Counted from the stretch's first letter, positions 36,751 through 44,982 are shown. The stretch is 64,000 nucleotides of DNA from Methylobacterium planeticum (GCF_008806345.1 NZ_VZZJ01000009.1:1-64000), one strand, 5' to 3'. Numbers and translations are program-made. Notes: a model not told the origin generated them from the sequence alone.

Positions 36751-37740
36751 TCAGGCGTGAGCGGGGTCGAGGCGGGCGAGGCGCGCCGCCTTCAGCCGGG
36801 CGAAATCCTCACCCGCATGGTGCGAGGAGCGGGTGAGCGGCGTGGCCGAGACGAGGAGGAACCCCTTCGCGTAGGCGGTGGTCTCGTAGCCCTTGAACTC
36901 GTCGGGGGGGATGAAGCGCACCACCTCGTGGTGCTTCTTCGTCGGCTGCAGGTACTGGCCGATGGTGAGGAAGTCGACATCGGCCGAGCGCAGGTCGTCC
37001 ATGAGCTGCACCACCGCGTTCCGCTCCTCGCCGAGCCCCACCATGATGCCGGATTTGGTGAAGATCGTCGGGTCGAGCTCCTTGACCCGCTGGAGCAGGC
37101 GCACCGAGTGGAAGTAGCGGGCGCCCGGGCGCACCGTGAGGTAGTTGCCCGCCACCGTCTCGAGATTGTGGTTGAAGACGTCGGGCTTGGCCGCGACCAC
37201 GACCTCGAGGGCCCCCTCCTTGCGCAGGAAGTCCGGGGTCAGGATCTCCACCGTGGTGCCGGGGCTCGCCCGCCGGATCGCCGCGATGGTGCGGGCGAAA
37301 TGCCGCGCGCCGCCATCCGCGAGATCGTCCCGGTCGACAGAGGTGATGACCACGTGGTGCAGGCCGAGCTTGGCCACCGAGTCGGCGATCTTCTCGGGCT
37401 CGTCCGCATCGAGGGCCAGCGGCAGGCCGGTGCGCACATTGCAGAACGCGCAGGCCCGCGTGCAGGTGTCGCCCATGATCATGAAGGTGGCGTGCCGCTT
37501 CTCCCAGCACTCGCCGATATTGGGGCAGCCCGCCTCCTCGCAGACCGTGACCAGGCCGTGCTCGCGCACGATCGCGCGGGTCTCGGCCCAGGCCGGCGAG
37601 CCCGGCGCCTTGACGCGGATCCAGTCCGGCTTCTTCGCCTGGACCGGCTGATCCGGCCGGTGCGCCTTCTCGGGATGCCGCTGGCGGACCGGGAGCGCCG
37701 TTCGGGGATCGTTCTTCAGGATGTCGAGGACGACGGCCAT
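36751..37740 (-). CDS. lipA: Lipoyl synthase LipA
   Basis: Radical SAM enzyme inserting two sulphurs into protein-bound octanoate. 329 residues from ATG 37740. The auxiliary cluster ligands Cys67, Cys72 and Cys78 ([12 protein letters not shown]) and radical SAM ligands Cys93, Cys97 and Cys100 (CTRACAFC) are all present, and a C-terminal Ser in [10 protein letters not shown] supplies the last ligand. Its products are the lipoyl arms of the pyruvate dehydrogenase subunits encoded at 50.8-54.1 kb. Its usual upstream neighbour lpdA is 11 kb away. Confidence 0.97.
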   Translation of the reverse strand: MAVVLDILKNDPRTALPVRQRHPEKAHRPDQPVQAKKPDWIRVKAPGSPAWAETRAIVREHGLVTVCEEAGCPNIGECWEKRHATFMIMGDTCTRACAFCNVRTGLPLALDADEPEKIADSVAKLGLHHVVITSVDRDDLADGGARHFARTIAAIRRASPGTTVEILTPDFLRKEGALEVVVAAKPDVFNHNLETVAGNYLTVRPGARYFHSVRLLQRVKELDPTIFTKSGIMVGLGEERNAVVQLMDDLRSADVDFLTIGQYLQPTKKHHEVVRFIPPDEFKGYETTAYAKGFLLVSATPLTRSSHHAGEDFARLKAARLARLDPAHA

Positions 37741-37896
37741 GCCACACCGCGGAAAAAGTGCCCGCGCGGGGCGGACCACATCAGGAGCCTGACTTAAGCC
37801 CTCCGCCCGCCCGCCGCAAACCGGCGTGACGGCGCGTCGCGACACAGAGCCGGCCCCGCGTCACCCGGCACGGGTGCCGGCCGCGGAGAGATCCGG

Positions 37897-38187
37897 TCAG
37901 TAGCGCATGCTGCGCCCCCGGATCGCCCGATAGACCGTGATGATGATCACGGCCCCGACCGTTGCCGAGACGAGGTTGCGCCAGAAGCCGAAGACCGGGA
38001 TGTCGAGCTTGGCGGCCAGGAAATTGCCGAGCAGGCCGCCGAGGATGCCCATCACGATGTTGGAGAAGAGCCCCATATCCGAGGAGGTGAACTTCTCCGC
38101 GAGCCAGCCCGCCAGCGCCCCGATGACGATCGCCATGAGCAGGCCGACACCGGGCTGCCCGAGCGCACCGTAGACCTGACCGTCCAT
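37897..38187 (-). CDS. GlsB/YeaQ/YmgE stress membrane protein
   Basis: 96-residue small inner-membrane protein with three hydrophobic helices (VGLLMAIVIGALAGWLA, NIVMGILGGLLGNFLAA, ATVGAVIIITVYRAI) and the Gly-zipper pattern of the transglycosylase-associated family. It has no catalytic residues despite the old family name. Members are often induced by stress. ATG 38187 follows GGAGCAGGGC. It diverges from the PRC-barrel gene, whose EcfG promoter lies in the shared region; no matching promoter was found in this direction. Confidence 0.88.
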   Translation of the reverse strand: MDGQVYGALGQPGVGLLMAIVIGALAGWLAEKFTSSDMGLFSNIVMGILGGLLGNFLAAKLDIPVFGFWRNLVSATVGAVIIITVYRAIRGRSMRY

Positions 38188-38335
38188 GCCCTGCTCCTTG
38201 CCACGCGGTCCCTGTGCCCGCGACAGCGGGAGGATGGTCCGAAGCCGCGCCGCGAGTCCAGACCCGCCCCGCGCGCCGCCACTCGGCCGCCCCAGCCCCC
38301 TTCTGAAAATTGCCCATGAAATAGGCAGAAAAGAC

Positions 38336-38361
38336 GGAACTCTGCGCAAGCCGCTGCCGTT
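38336..38361 (+). promoter_or_regulatory. EcfG (general stress sigma) promoter for the PRC-barrel gene
   Basis: GGAAC (38336-38340), a 17-base spacer and CGTT (38358-38361) match the EcfG consensus GGAAC-N16/17-CGTT. A start near 38368 would leave a leader of about 53 bases before GTG 38421. The orientation and distance are right for this gene only. Confidence 0.75.
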
Positions 38362-38376
38362 ACAGGCGGCAATCGG

Positions 38377-38394
38377 GCGCCGGAAGTCCGGCGC
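38377..38394 (+). promoter_or_regulatory. Leader hairpin before the PRC-barrel gene
   Basis: GCGCCGGA (38377-38384), AG, TCCGGCGC (38387-38394): perfect arms, followed by TTCCCGACTTTT. It lies just after the predicted transcription start and looks like an intrinsic terminator inside the leader, possibly an attenuator or an mRNA-stabilising 5' structure. Confidence 0.55.
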
Positions 38395-38420
38395 TTCCCG
38401 ACTTTTCAGAGAGACTGCCC

Positions 38421-38921
38421 GTGACCATCCGTTCGCTCCTCGCCGTCGCGCTCCTCGCCGGAATCCCCGGCCTCGCCCAGGCCCAGGAAGGCGCCAAGCC
38501 CGCCGCGACGCCCCCCGCCGCGCCCTCCGCGACCGCATCCCCGACCCCGAACTCCTCGTCGGCCGCCGCGGTGAGCGAGAGCGGCATGAAGATGGCCGAC
38601 TCGGCCACCGCCAAGGTCCAGTTCATCACGACCCAGCCCGCCGACACGCTGACCTCGAAGCTGATCGGCCTCAACGTGGCGAACAACAACAACGAGACGG
38701 TGGGCGAGATCGAGGATTTCGTGATCCTCGACGGGAAGACCATCCACGCCGTGATCATCGGCGTCGGCGGCTTCCTGGGCATCGGCGAGCGCTACGTCGC
38801 CGTCAGCCCCGCGAGCATCACGCTCTCGAAGAAGGACGACAAGCTGCGCGCCCTCGTCAACACCTCGAAGGACGAGCTGAAGAACGCGCCGGCCTTCGAG
38901 TACGCGAAGAAGAAGTCCTGA
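38421..38921 (+). CDS. Secreted PRC-barrel domain protein
   Basis: 166 residues: signal peptide (MTIRSLLAVALLAGIPGLAQA, cleavage near 21), a low-complexity Ala/Pro/Ser linker to about 60, and a PRC-barrel (~75-150) with LIGLNVANNNNETVGEIEDFVILDGKTIHAVIIGVGGFLGIGERYVAV (in part). PRC-barrels bind proteins or RNA in other contexts; secreted stress-induced forms are frequent in rhizobia and methylobacteria and their job is unclear. Start is GTG after an AGAGAG ribosome site. Transcription is predicted from an EcfG promoter, and two hairpins follow the stop. Confidence 0.87.
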   Translation: MTIRSLLAVALLAGIPGLAQAQEGAKPAATPPAAPSATASPTPNSSSAAAVSESGMKMADSATAKVQFITTQPADTLTSKLIGLNVANNNNETVGEIEDFVILDGKTIHAVIIGVGGFLGIGERYVAVSPASITLSKKDDKLRALVNTSKDELKNAPAFEYAKKKS

Positions 38922-38927
38922 TCCGCC

Positions 38928-38997
38928 GGGCGCCCGCGCGGCGCCCGACCGGCACGGCTCGGCAGCCCGTGCGCGCAGGTCCCCTGCCCGCACGGGC
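38928..38997 (+). terminator. Double terminator after the PRC-barrel gene
   Basis: First hairpin GGGCGCC/GGCGCCC (38928-38934/38940-38946). The second has GCCCGTGCG/CGCACGGGC (38965-38973/38989-38997) with an inner GCAGG/CCTGC stem beyond one mismatch, followed by GTT. Both lie between the stop codon and the next gene. Confidence 0.7.
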
Positions 38998-39159
38998 GTT
39001 CCCATCGGCCGGCCAACCTTCAGGCCCCCAGCGAAGGGTGGCTCCTGCCAGCCGGGCTAGGGCGGGGCGCTGCCGCTTCAAGAATGTTCTTTACGGCCAC
39101 GCTTGGTTAATCGTGACGCCCGGTGATTTGCCGGGAGGCGGTTTGCCAAGGGAGCGAGA

Positions 39160-39393
39160 ATGGTCACGGCGTTGCGGAGGGCGGTTCGACTGCGGCAGGT
39201 GATGCGGGGCCGGGACCTGCGCATCGGCACGAGCGGCTGCGCCCGCGCGCCGATCGCGGACCATGCCGGGCCGAGCCAGGGGCCGGGGCGCGGCCTCACG
39301 GCGCGCGAACTGATCCGGATGGCCCAGGCGGCCCGGCGCCACAGCCAGCGCCAGGCGGCCGATCCCGGGCAGGACGGCCTTGCCGCCGAGTGA
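39160..39393 (+). CDS. Small basic hypothetical protein
   Basis: 77 residues, rich in Arg, Ala and Gln, with one Cys, no signal peptide and a likely helix near the C-terminus (TARELIRMAQAARRHSQRQAA). Third codon positions are strongly G/C and GGGAGCGAGA precedes ATG, which favours a real gene. No family was recognised. Confidence 0.5.
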   Translation: MVTALRRAVRLRQVMRGRDLRIGTSGCARAPIADHAGPSQGPGRGLTARELIRMAQAARRHSQRQAADPGQDGLAAE

Positions 39394-39447
39394 GGACGCG
39401 GGCACGACGCCAGGGCCGCCCCGGCGACCGGGACGGCCCGGCAGCCT

Positions 39448-40119
39448 TCAGCCGCCGCGGTTGGGGGAGCCCAGGGCAGCGACCTGACAGATGTTGCGGG
39501 CGGGCTCGCTGAGGATCGTCTGAGCGGCCGTGACCTCGGGCGCGGCCGGGGCCGCCGCGGCGACGCTCACGGCCGCCGGAGCCGGCGCCTCCGCCGGCAC
39601 CGGAGCGGCGTCGCGCCCGCGCTTCTCGTAGAAGGCATTGCCGCCCGCGAGCGCCACGTAGTGCATGTTGCCGTAGGGATAGCGGCGGCCGGCGGTGTGG
39701 AAGTACATCGCGCTGCCGACCTTCGGATGGCGCTCGCCCGCGATGACCGCATCGGCAACCTGCTCGACCCGGGGCAGGTCCTGCGCGCGCATCGGCTTCG
39801 TCAGCACGCCGGCGGCGAACTGACGAGGCTGCCCGACCACCTCGCAGATCCGGCCCGGATAGGCCGCCGCCTCCAGGCGGTTCATCACGACGGTGCCCAC
39901 CGCCAGCAGGCCCTCCTCGTCCGAACGCTTCGACTCGAAGTACATGGCGCGGGCGAGGCATTCCCGATCGGCGGGCGTGGCGGAGGCGAGGGGCTTGCCG
40001 CGCGCAATCGATCCGGTCGTCAGATCAGTATTCGAATGGAGGCCGCAGGCGCCCAGGCTCGGCAGAGCCATGATCAGGCTCAGAACAGCGATCGAGTTGG
40101 TGCCCGTAATGCCCCGCAT
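39448..40119 (-). CDS. SleB-type cell wall hydrolase lipoprotein
   Basis: 223 residues with a lipobox (SLGAC, Cys25), so probably outer-membrane attached. The Hydrolase_2/SleB domain (~50-170) shows the catalytic Glu region DRECLARAMYFESKRSDEEGLLAVGTVVMNR (in part) and the later motif RRYPYGNMHYVALAGGNAFYEK. Family members cleave peptidoglycan glycan strands. The C-terminus (~172-223) is Ala/Pro-rich. It stands alone, with about 300 bases of upstream space. Confidence 0.9.
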   Translation of the reverse strand: MRGITGTNSIAVLSLIMALPSLGACGLHSNTDLTTGSIARGKPLASATPADRECLARAMYFESKRSDEEGLLAVGTVVMNRLEAAAYPGRICEVVGQPRQFAAGVLTKPMRAQDLPRVEQVADAVIAGERHPKVGSAMYFHTAGRRYPYGNMHYVALAGGNAFYEKRGRDAAPVPAEAPAPAAVSVAAAAPAAPEVTAAQTILSEPARNICQVAALGSPNRGG

Positions 40120-40417
40120 GCAGCCCCGCTCATTCCCGCGCTTCGCGTCGTTGGAGCCCTTGATGCCTCAAGCCAAGCTTGATGGCAAATTGGCTATAGC
40201 CTGACAGCCGCAGACAAGACTGGCGCAGCGGCGCTGGCGCCATCGTGAACGCGCGCCTCTCGACGGGCCTAAGCACCTGAGGCCGCGGCCCTTCTCCGGA
40301 TCGGCAGCGCCGTCCCGGCGCCGAGGTGTTGCCGTCCTGTTCGTCAGGGTCTCACCGGGATGATACCTACCCGCCCGGTCCCATCTAGCATCGGCGGGCT
40401 TCACGAATCGCGAGGGC
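40120..40417. other. Intergenic region between divergent genes
   Basis: Close to 300 bases. The first 80 bases beside the SleB gene are AT-richer (AAGCTTGATGGCAAATTGGC) and probably hold its minus-strand promoter. The remainder is GC-rich with short local dyads (TGGCGCAGC...GCTGGCGCCA) but no gene. Confidence 0.4.
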
Positions 40418-40807
40418 TTGCGCGTGCGTCCCAGGGCCATTCCGGTCGCGGTCCTCCTGGCATCCGCGCCGCTCGCCGGGCCCGCCTCCGCGGCCGAGAC
40501 GGCGAGCGTTCGCCGCATCACCGCGGACGCCACGACGGTGCTCAAGGATGGCGGCCCGGAAGCGTTCGATGCGGTCGAGGGCAAGGCCGTCTCGATCATC
40601 CTCGATGCCAGGGGCGGGAGCCTCGTCCGGATCAACGATCCGAACAATGCGGTCGCGCGCTTCACCGGCCGGCACGACGATCGCCGCTCGGGCATCGTCG
40701 CCTGCACCCGCCCCGACGGGAGCCTGCGCCTCAATCGACGCACCGGCGTCATGCTGAGGAGCGTGACCACCCCGGGGGCGTCGACTTCGTGCTCTCCCGC
40801 GTCCTGA
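40418..40807 (+). CDS. Small secreted protein of unknown function
   Basis: 129 residues with a signal peptide (cleavage near ASAAETA, residue 25), then a compact domain containing VEGKAVSIILDARGGSLVRINDPNNAVARFTG (in part) and one Cys (IVACTRPDG). The last ~18 residues (RSVTTPGASTSCSPAS) look poor, while the +1-shifted frame from about 40755 reads GGVDFVLSRVLICAKPNSP, more protein-like and with a second Cys. A one-base slip there, real or in sequencing, is possible. Start GTG or a nearby codon; no family was recognised. A strong two-way terminator follows. Confidence 0.65.
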   Translation: MRVRPRAIPVAVLLASAPLAGPASAAETASVRRITADATTVLKDGGPEAFDAVEGKAVSIILDARGGSLVRINDPNNAVARFTGRHDDRRSGIVACTRPDGSLRLNRRTGVMLRSVTTPGASTSCSPAS

Positions 40808-40824
40808 TCTGCGCCAAGCCGAAT

Positions 40825-40873
40825 TCCCCTGAACGCGGCGCCCGCGGGCGGCTGAGGCGCCGCGTTCAGGGGA
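40825..40873. terminator. Two-way terminator, 18-base perfect arms
   Basis: Arms 40825-40842 (core CCTGAACGCGGCGCC) and 40856-40873 with a 13-base loop. It serves the plus gene ending at 40807 and the minus-strand protease, whose stop codon (40866-40868) lies inside the right arm. Confidence 0.85.
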
Positions 40874-41720
40874 TCGCCGTCGGCGCCCCCCCGGCCTTTC
40901 CAGCCTCGCGTCCGGCGCCGCCCGGCTCACCCTGTCGCCGCAGGATCTCCTCGGCCGCCGTCAGGAAGGCGCGCGTCGGCACGGCGAAGGACGGACCGGG
41001 CGGCGCACCGGGCCGCGGTCCGGCGACGAGGACGCCGATGACCTTCGGGCTGCCCCCCTCGACCTGGAGCAGCGCCGAGCCGGACTCGCCCGGGATGGCG
41101 CGGCAATCGTGGACCAGGAGAGGGGCCGGCTCCTGGGCGAGGCGCGCGGCGCACTTGTCCTGCGCGCTCATGCTCTGGGACATGGTCCGGCGGTAGCCCG
41201 CACGCTGAATGTCGAGCCGCAGCTTGCGCGGGTCGTCGGGGGCGGCGAGGTGCTCGAGCGCGAGGGGCTTGATGGAGATCGGGCTCGCGAGCTCGATCAG
41301 GGCCCAATCGCCCGACATGTTCGGACGGTTGGTGCCGTAGGCGTAGGCGTAGTCTGCGGGCTTGCGGACGGCACTGCCGATGGCGTGGGCGAGATACGCT
41401 CCCTGCGCGTAGCCGGCCACGAAATGGACCGAGGCCGGCTCGACCCAGCGCCCGCGGGCCTTGTCCCAGAGGCAATGCGCGGCCGTCAGCACGAGGCGTG
41501 GCCCGATGAGGGTCGCGGTGCAGAACTGGCGGCTGCCGGGACCCGTGACCACGTTGAGCTTGCCGATGGCCGTGAACGGCCATTCGGCCGGGTCGAAGGC
41601 CATCTCCTCCGCCCGCAGCGGCGCGGCTCCGGGCACGGCGAGCGCCAGGATCGTGGAGAGCAGGCGCCCCGCAGCCCTCCGGCGGATCCGGATTCCGGCC
41701 CCCTCGCCCCCTCGCCTCAT
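40866..41720 (-). CDS. Secreted trypsin-like serine protease
   Basis: 284 residues from ATG 41720. A basic N-terminus and signal peptide (LLSTILALAVPGAAPLRA, cleavage near 37) are followed by an S1 fold with the triad His82 (VLTAAHC), Asp138 (SGDWALIEL) and Ser213 (GESGSALL). Four cysteines in typical places (67/83 and 190/206) could pair. The C-terminal tail is Gly/Ala-rich. Likely periplasmic or secreted; substrate unknown. Monocistronic, ending in a shared terminator. Confidence 0.9.
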   Translation of the reverse strand: MRRGGEGAGIRIRRRAAGRLLSTILALAVPGAAPLRAEEMAFDPAEWPFTAIGKLNVVTGPGSRQFCTATLIGPRLVLTAAHCLWDKARGRWVEPASVHFVAGYAQGAYLAHAIGSAVRKPADYAYAYGTNRPNMSGDWALIELASPISIKPLALEHLAAPDDPRKLRLDIQRAGYRRTMSQSMSAQDKCAARLAQEPAPLLVHDCRAIPGESGSALLQVEGGSPKVIGVLVAGPRPGAPPGPSFAVPTRAFLTAAEEILRRQGEPGGAGREAGKAGGAPTAIP

Positions 41721-41846
41721 GGCCGTCTCCCTGAACGTTGCCGGACCATGTGCTGCGGACGGGACCCGATGCAAGGCTCGGCGCGGCCCGTGGGTGCGTT
41801 TGATCGCCCGCCGCGCCGGGCTCCCGGACGTCGCCGCCAGCGCATG

Positions 41847-42866
41847 TCAGGCATCCTCAGCGCCGGCCGAGAACCGGTTGCGGTAATCCTGCGGATTGAC
41901 CCCGAGATGGCGCAGGAAGGTGCGCCGCAGCGTTTCCTCTGAACCGAGCCCGCAGCGGATCGCGACCCGCTTCACCGGCAGCCCCGTCTCGCAGAGGATG
42001 CGCCGGGCCGCCTCGAGCCGCAGGCGCTCGACGGCCTCCCCGGGCGTCAATCCGGTCGCCATCCGGTAATGCCGGGCGAAGCTGCGCAGGCTCATGCCGG
42101 CCTCCCGGGCGAGGGCGGGCACGGAGAGATCCTCGGTCAGATGCTCGGCGATCCAGGCATGAAGCCGGCCGAAGCGATCCTCGGCGCGGTGCTCCAGCCC
42201 CTGCAGGGCCAGGGCCGCCGAGAATTGTGCCTGCCCGCCGGGTCGCTTCAGGAACACCACGAGGTGCCGCGCCACGGCGAGCGCGGCGGGGCGCCCGAGA
42301 TCCGCCTCGACCAGGGCGAGCGCCAGATCGATGCCCGCGGTCACGCCGGCCGACGTCCAGATGGGTCCGTCCCGCAGGAAGATCGGGTCGGGCTCGACCC
42401 GAACCGCGGGGTAGCGCTCGGCCAGAGCCGCGCAGCGGGTCCAGTGCGTCACAGCCCGCCGCCCGTCGAGGAGGCCGGCCTCCGCCAGCAGGAAGGCGCC
42501 GGTGCAGACCGAGACGACGCGCCGGGCCGCGCCCGCGCGCCCGCGCACCCAACCGCACAGGCTCGCCTCGCCGCAGGCCGCGGAGACGCCGGAGCCACCG
42601 GGGACCAGCAGGGTATCGAGGGGTGCTTCCGCCGGCGGCAGCGGTGCGGCCACGAGGCCCAGTCCGGCCGAGGCCGTGATGCTCCCGCCACCCGAGGCGA
42701 CGACCTGCGGGGCGTAGGGCCTCATCGGCTCCGCGAGGCCCGAGAGGTCGTTGGCGGTCGCGAAGACCTGCAAAGGCCCCGTGACATCGAGGAGTTGCAC
42801 GCCCGGAAAGATCAGGATCTCGATCCGGCGAGGCGCATTTGGCAGAAAGCGAGGGGTTGCTGGCAT
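41847..42866 (-). CDS. GlxA/FtrA-type AraC-family regulator with DJ-1 domain
   Basis: 339 residues from ATG 42866 (the frame is open to 42935). The N-terminal DJ-1/PfpI-like sensor domain (IEILIFPGVQLLDVTGPLQVF; VVSVCTGAFLLAEAGLLDGR) is followed by a C-terminal AraC pair of helix-turn-helix motifs (LSVPALAREAGMSLRSFARHYR; VKRVAIRCGLGSEETLRRTF). It is divergently transcribed from a stand-alone DJ-1-family enzyme 67 bases away, with which it shares a domain. It probably controls that gene and senses its substrate or product. Confidence 0.9.
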   Translation of the reverse strand: MPATPRFLPNAPRRIEILIFPGVQLLDVTGPLQVFATANDLSGLAEPMRPYAPQVVASGGGSITASAGLGLVAAPLPPAEAPLDTLLVPGGSGVSAACGEASLCGWVRGRAGAARRVVSVCTGAFLLAEAGLLDGRRAVTHWTRCAALAERYPAVRVEPDPIFLRDGPIWTSAGVTAGIDLALALVEADLGRPAALAVARHLVVFLKRPGGQAQFSAALALQGLEHRAEDRFGRLHAWIAEHLTEDLSVPALAREAGMSLRSFARHYRMATGLTPGEAVERLRLEAARRILCETGLPVKRVAIRCGLGSEETLRRTFLRHLGVNPQDYRNRFSAGAEDA

Positions 42867-42933
42867 GTCGGCCGAATCCTGCACGGGTAGAGTGCCGTTG
42901 TCGATGTGCACGGCAGACGCGAGGCAATTCCTC

Positions 42934-43608
42934 ATGACCCTCGAGATCGGCTTCCTCCTCTTCCCCGACGTCCAGCAACTCGACCTGACGGGCCCCTACG
43001 AGGTGTTCGCGTCGCTCCCGGGCACCCGCCTGCACCTCGTGACCGAGAGCCTCCTCGCCCCCGTGCGCGCCTCGACCGGCCTTCTCCTGACGCCAACGAT
43101 CACCTACGGGGATTGCCCGGCGCTCGACGTGATCTGCGTGCCCGGCGGCGTCGGGGTGAACGCGCTTCTGACCGATGCCCCCGCCCTCACCTTCCTGCGC
43201 GATCAGGCCGCGGGCGCGCGCTTCGTCACCTCGGTCTGCACGGGGGCCCTGGTGCTCGGGGCGGCCGGGCTTCTGCGGGGGCGCCGCGCCACCACGCATT
43301 GGGCGGCCCACGACCTGCTGGCCGCCTTCGGGGCGATCCCCGTGGCGGAACGCGTGGTCCGGGACGGCAATCTCGTCACCGGCGGCGGGGTGACGGCGGG
43401 AATCGATTTCGCCCTGACCCTGGCCGCGGAACTCGTCGGGCCGGTCGAGGCCCAGACGGTCGGGCTGACCCTCGAATACGCGCCGGCTCCCCCCTTCGGC
43501 TCGGGCCGGCCGGAGCAGGCTTCCGCCGCGGTGCTCGCGGCGGCCCGCGCGCGACTCGCCCCGAGCCGCCGGGCGCGCGAGGCGATCCTGGCCGAGATCG
43601 CCGGGTGA
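42934..43608 (+). CDS. DJ-1/PfpI protein, isonitrile hydratase-like
   Basis: 224 residues. The fold opening LEIGFLLFPDVQQLDLTGPYEVF with Asp17, and the nucleophile elbow SVCTGALVLGAAGLLRGRRATTHW with Cys102-Thr103, match the catalytic set of isonitrile hydratase InhA (Asp17, Cys101, Thr102), which converts isocyanides to N-formamides. Assignment of the substrate remains inference. It starts with ATG 42934, divergent from a GlxA-type regulator carrying a related domain. Cytoplasmic. Confidence 0.88.
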   Translation: MTLEIGFLLFPDVQQLDLTGPYEVFASLPGTRLHLVTESLLAPVRASTGLLLTPTITYGDCPALDVICVPGGVGVNALLTDAPALTFLRDQAAGARFVTSVCTGALVLGAAGLLRGRRATTHWAAHDLLAAFGAIPVAERVVRDGNLVTGGGVTAGIDFALTLAAELVGPVEAQTVGLTLEYAPAPPFGSGRPEQASAAVLAAARARLAPSRRAREAILAEIAG

Positions 43609-43636
43609 GGCCTCACGCGAGGGATGCGGAGGAGCG

Positions 43637-43975
43637 CTACCCGGCCCGCGGCGCGGTGGCGGCGCGCGACCGCCGCCAGGGCTTGCTCAGGAGCACGTAG
43701 GCGAGCACCACCCCGGCCGCGTACCAGCCATGCAGGCTGTGATAGCCCGTCTCCGGCGTCCAGGCGAAGCCGCCGAGCACCGTGAAGGCGAACACCGCCA
43801 GACCGGTGCGCAGGGCGAGGGCGACGGGCTCATGCAGGATGGGATCGCCCGCGTAGAGGGCCAAGCCGAGGCCCGTCGCGGCGAACAGGACGCCCCCGAG
43901 CGGCAGGCCCAGGAACAGCGAGACCACGAGCCTCAGGAACACGGAGGCCCAATCGTTCGGAACGGGCTCGGCCAA
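43637..43975 (-). CDS. Small membrane protein of unknown function
   Basis: About 112 residues with three hydrophobic helices (VFLRLVVSLFLGLPLGGVLFAATGLGLAL in part, LRTGLAVFAFTVLGGFAW, YAAGVVLAYVLL). The TTG at 43973-43975 gives LAEPVPNDWASVF with a weak GGAAG site; a GTG at 44032 would add 19 polar residues. No family was recognised. It converges on the DJ-1 gene. Confidence 0.65.
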   Translation of the reverse strand: MAEPVPNDWASVFLRLVVSLFLGLPLGGVLFAATGLGLALYAGDPILHEPVALALRTGLAVFAFTVLGGFAWTPETGYHSLHGWYAAGVVLAYVLLSKPWRRSRAATAPRAG

Positions 43976-44135
43976 GCGTCGGTCTTCCGGCGAGTGAGAA
44001 CGTCGATCCGGACGATCTAAGCGCCCCCGCACGGCCTGTCACATGGGAACGGCGAAAAAGATGCTCGCGCTTCGAGGCCCACGGCCGGGCCCAAGATCCG
44101 GCGTGCCGAAACCGGGCGTCCCCGACCGGCCCTGA

Positions 44136-44390
44136 TCAGGCCGCGGCCTGCGCCTCGGCATGCCAGGCCGCCGAGAGCCCGAGTGCCGCGGTCAGGACGA
44201 CGCGGTCGGCGCTGTCGCGCACGACGACGCGGAGCTTCTGATCGAGGTAGCGCTGAGGCTGATCGGCCGCGATCTCGCACAGGGCCCGCAACGCCTCGCC
44301 GGAGATTGCCGCCCGATCCGCGCACTCGACGCCCTCGGAATCGCAGACCGTCAGTCGGGGGTCATGAACATCGAAGAAGTATCGCGCCAT
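44136..44390 (-). CDS. DUF6894 family protein
   Basis: 84 residues beginning MARYFFDVHDP, the hallmark opening of DUF6894 small proteins, which are numerous in Methylobacterium and Bradyrhizobium. No signal peptide. The pattern strand-strand-helix-strand (LRVVVRDSADRVVLTAALGL) suggests a compact alpha/beta domain. Function unknown. The frame is open 7 codons upstream to 44411. Confidence 0.85.
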   Translation of the reverse strand: MARYFFDVHDPRLTVCDSEGVECADRAAISGEALRALCEIAADQPQRYLDQKLRVVVRDSADRVVLTAALGLSAAWHAEAQAAA

Positions 44391-44724
44391 CGCGTAATAT
44401 CCTGAGGCCAATCATAGTGGAGACAGACAACAGCTGCGATCGCCCCAGCATCAAGCAGCTAGACGGCTAGGTAGTCAGGCAGGAAACATAAATCAACAAC
44501 TATGCCGCGTACGGGAAGGTACCGATCCAGCTAGCCAAAAATGTTGGAATTTTGCTGCAACACATTCTTCCAGCGGGATTATGGATGGGCCGCAACCGTT
44601 TAGCGTGAGCACTTCCGTGCCGCGGGCGGCCGCGCCCGGCCCCGGCTTGTACTAAAGTACAAAATTCCACCGGTTCGGACCGCGATCCACCCCGGCACCA
44701 TCGGGCGACGGAGCCGTCGGCCCC
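44391..44724. other. Intergenic, AT-richer region with a perfect dyad
   Basis: About 330 bases, clearly lower in GC than the rest of the window (around 44400-44580). It contains the operator-like dyad TTGTAC-TAAA-GTACAA at 44647-44662. It should carry the promoter of the DUF6894 gene (minus strand). No gene was found. Confidence 0.5.
44647..44662. promoter_or_regulatory. Operator-like inverted repeat
   Basis: TTGTAC (44647-44652), TAAA, GTACAA (44657-44662): a perfect 6-base dyad in otherwise GC-rich sequence, followed by AATT. It lies past the end of the DUF6489 gene and about 260 bases upstream of the DUF6894 gene. The binding protein is not recognised. Confidence 0.4.
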
Positions 44725-44982
44725 TCATTTCGAGGGCGGTTTGGCCGCACCGAAGCCCTGGCGGAACAAATTCATGAAGAGTTCCGACGCCTGCTCGGCG
44801 CTCTGAGGCGTGAACGAGAGCCAGCTCTTCATCAGGGTCTCTGGCGAGAACCGGTCCATCTCGGCCAGCATGCGCCGCTCGACTTCCGCCATCACGGCGC
44901 TCTGCATCGGCTGCACGTCCGGCAGCCCGAAGAACTGGCGCGCCTCGACCGGCGTACAATCGATCTCAACCGTGACCTTCAT
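44725..44982 (-). CDS. DUF6489 family protein
   Basis: 85 residues starting MKVTVEIDCTPVEARQFFGLPDVQPMQ, the conserved opening of DUF6489 proteins of alphaproteobacteria. One beta-strand, then two or three helices (MAEVERRMLAEMDRF, SAEQASELFMNLFRQGFG). The Phe/Met-rich second half suggests a protein-binding surface. Soluble; function unknown. It starts at ATG 44982; an upstream extension of the frame crosses a tandem repeat and is not coding. Confidence 0.85.
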   Translation of the reverse strand: MKVTVEIDCTPVEARQFFGLPDVQPMQSAVMAEVERRMLAEMDRFSPETLMKSWLSFTPQSAEQASELFMNLFRQGFGAAKPPSK

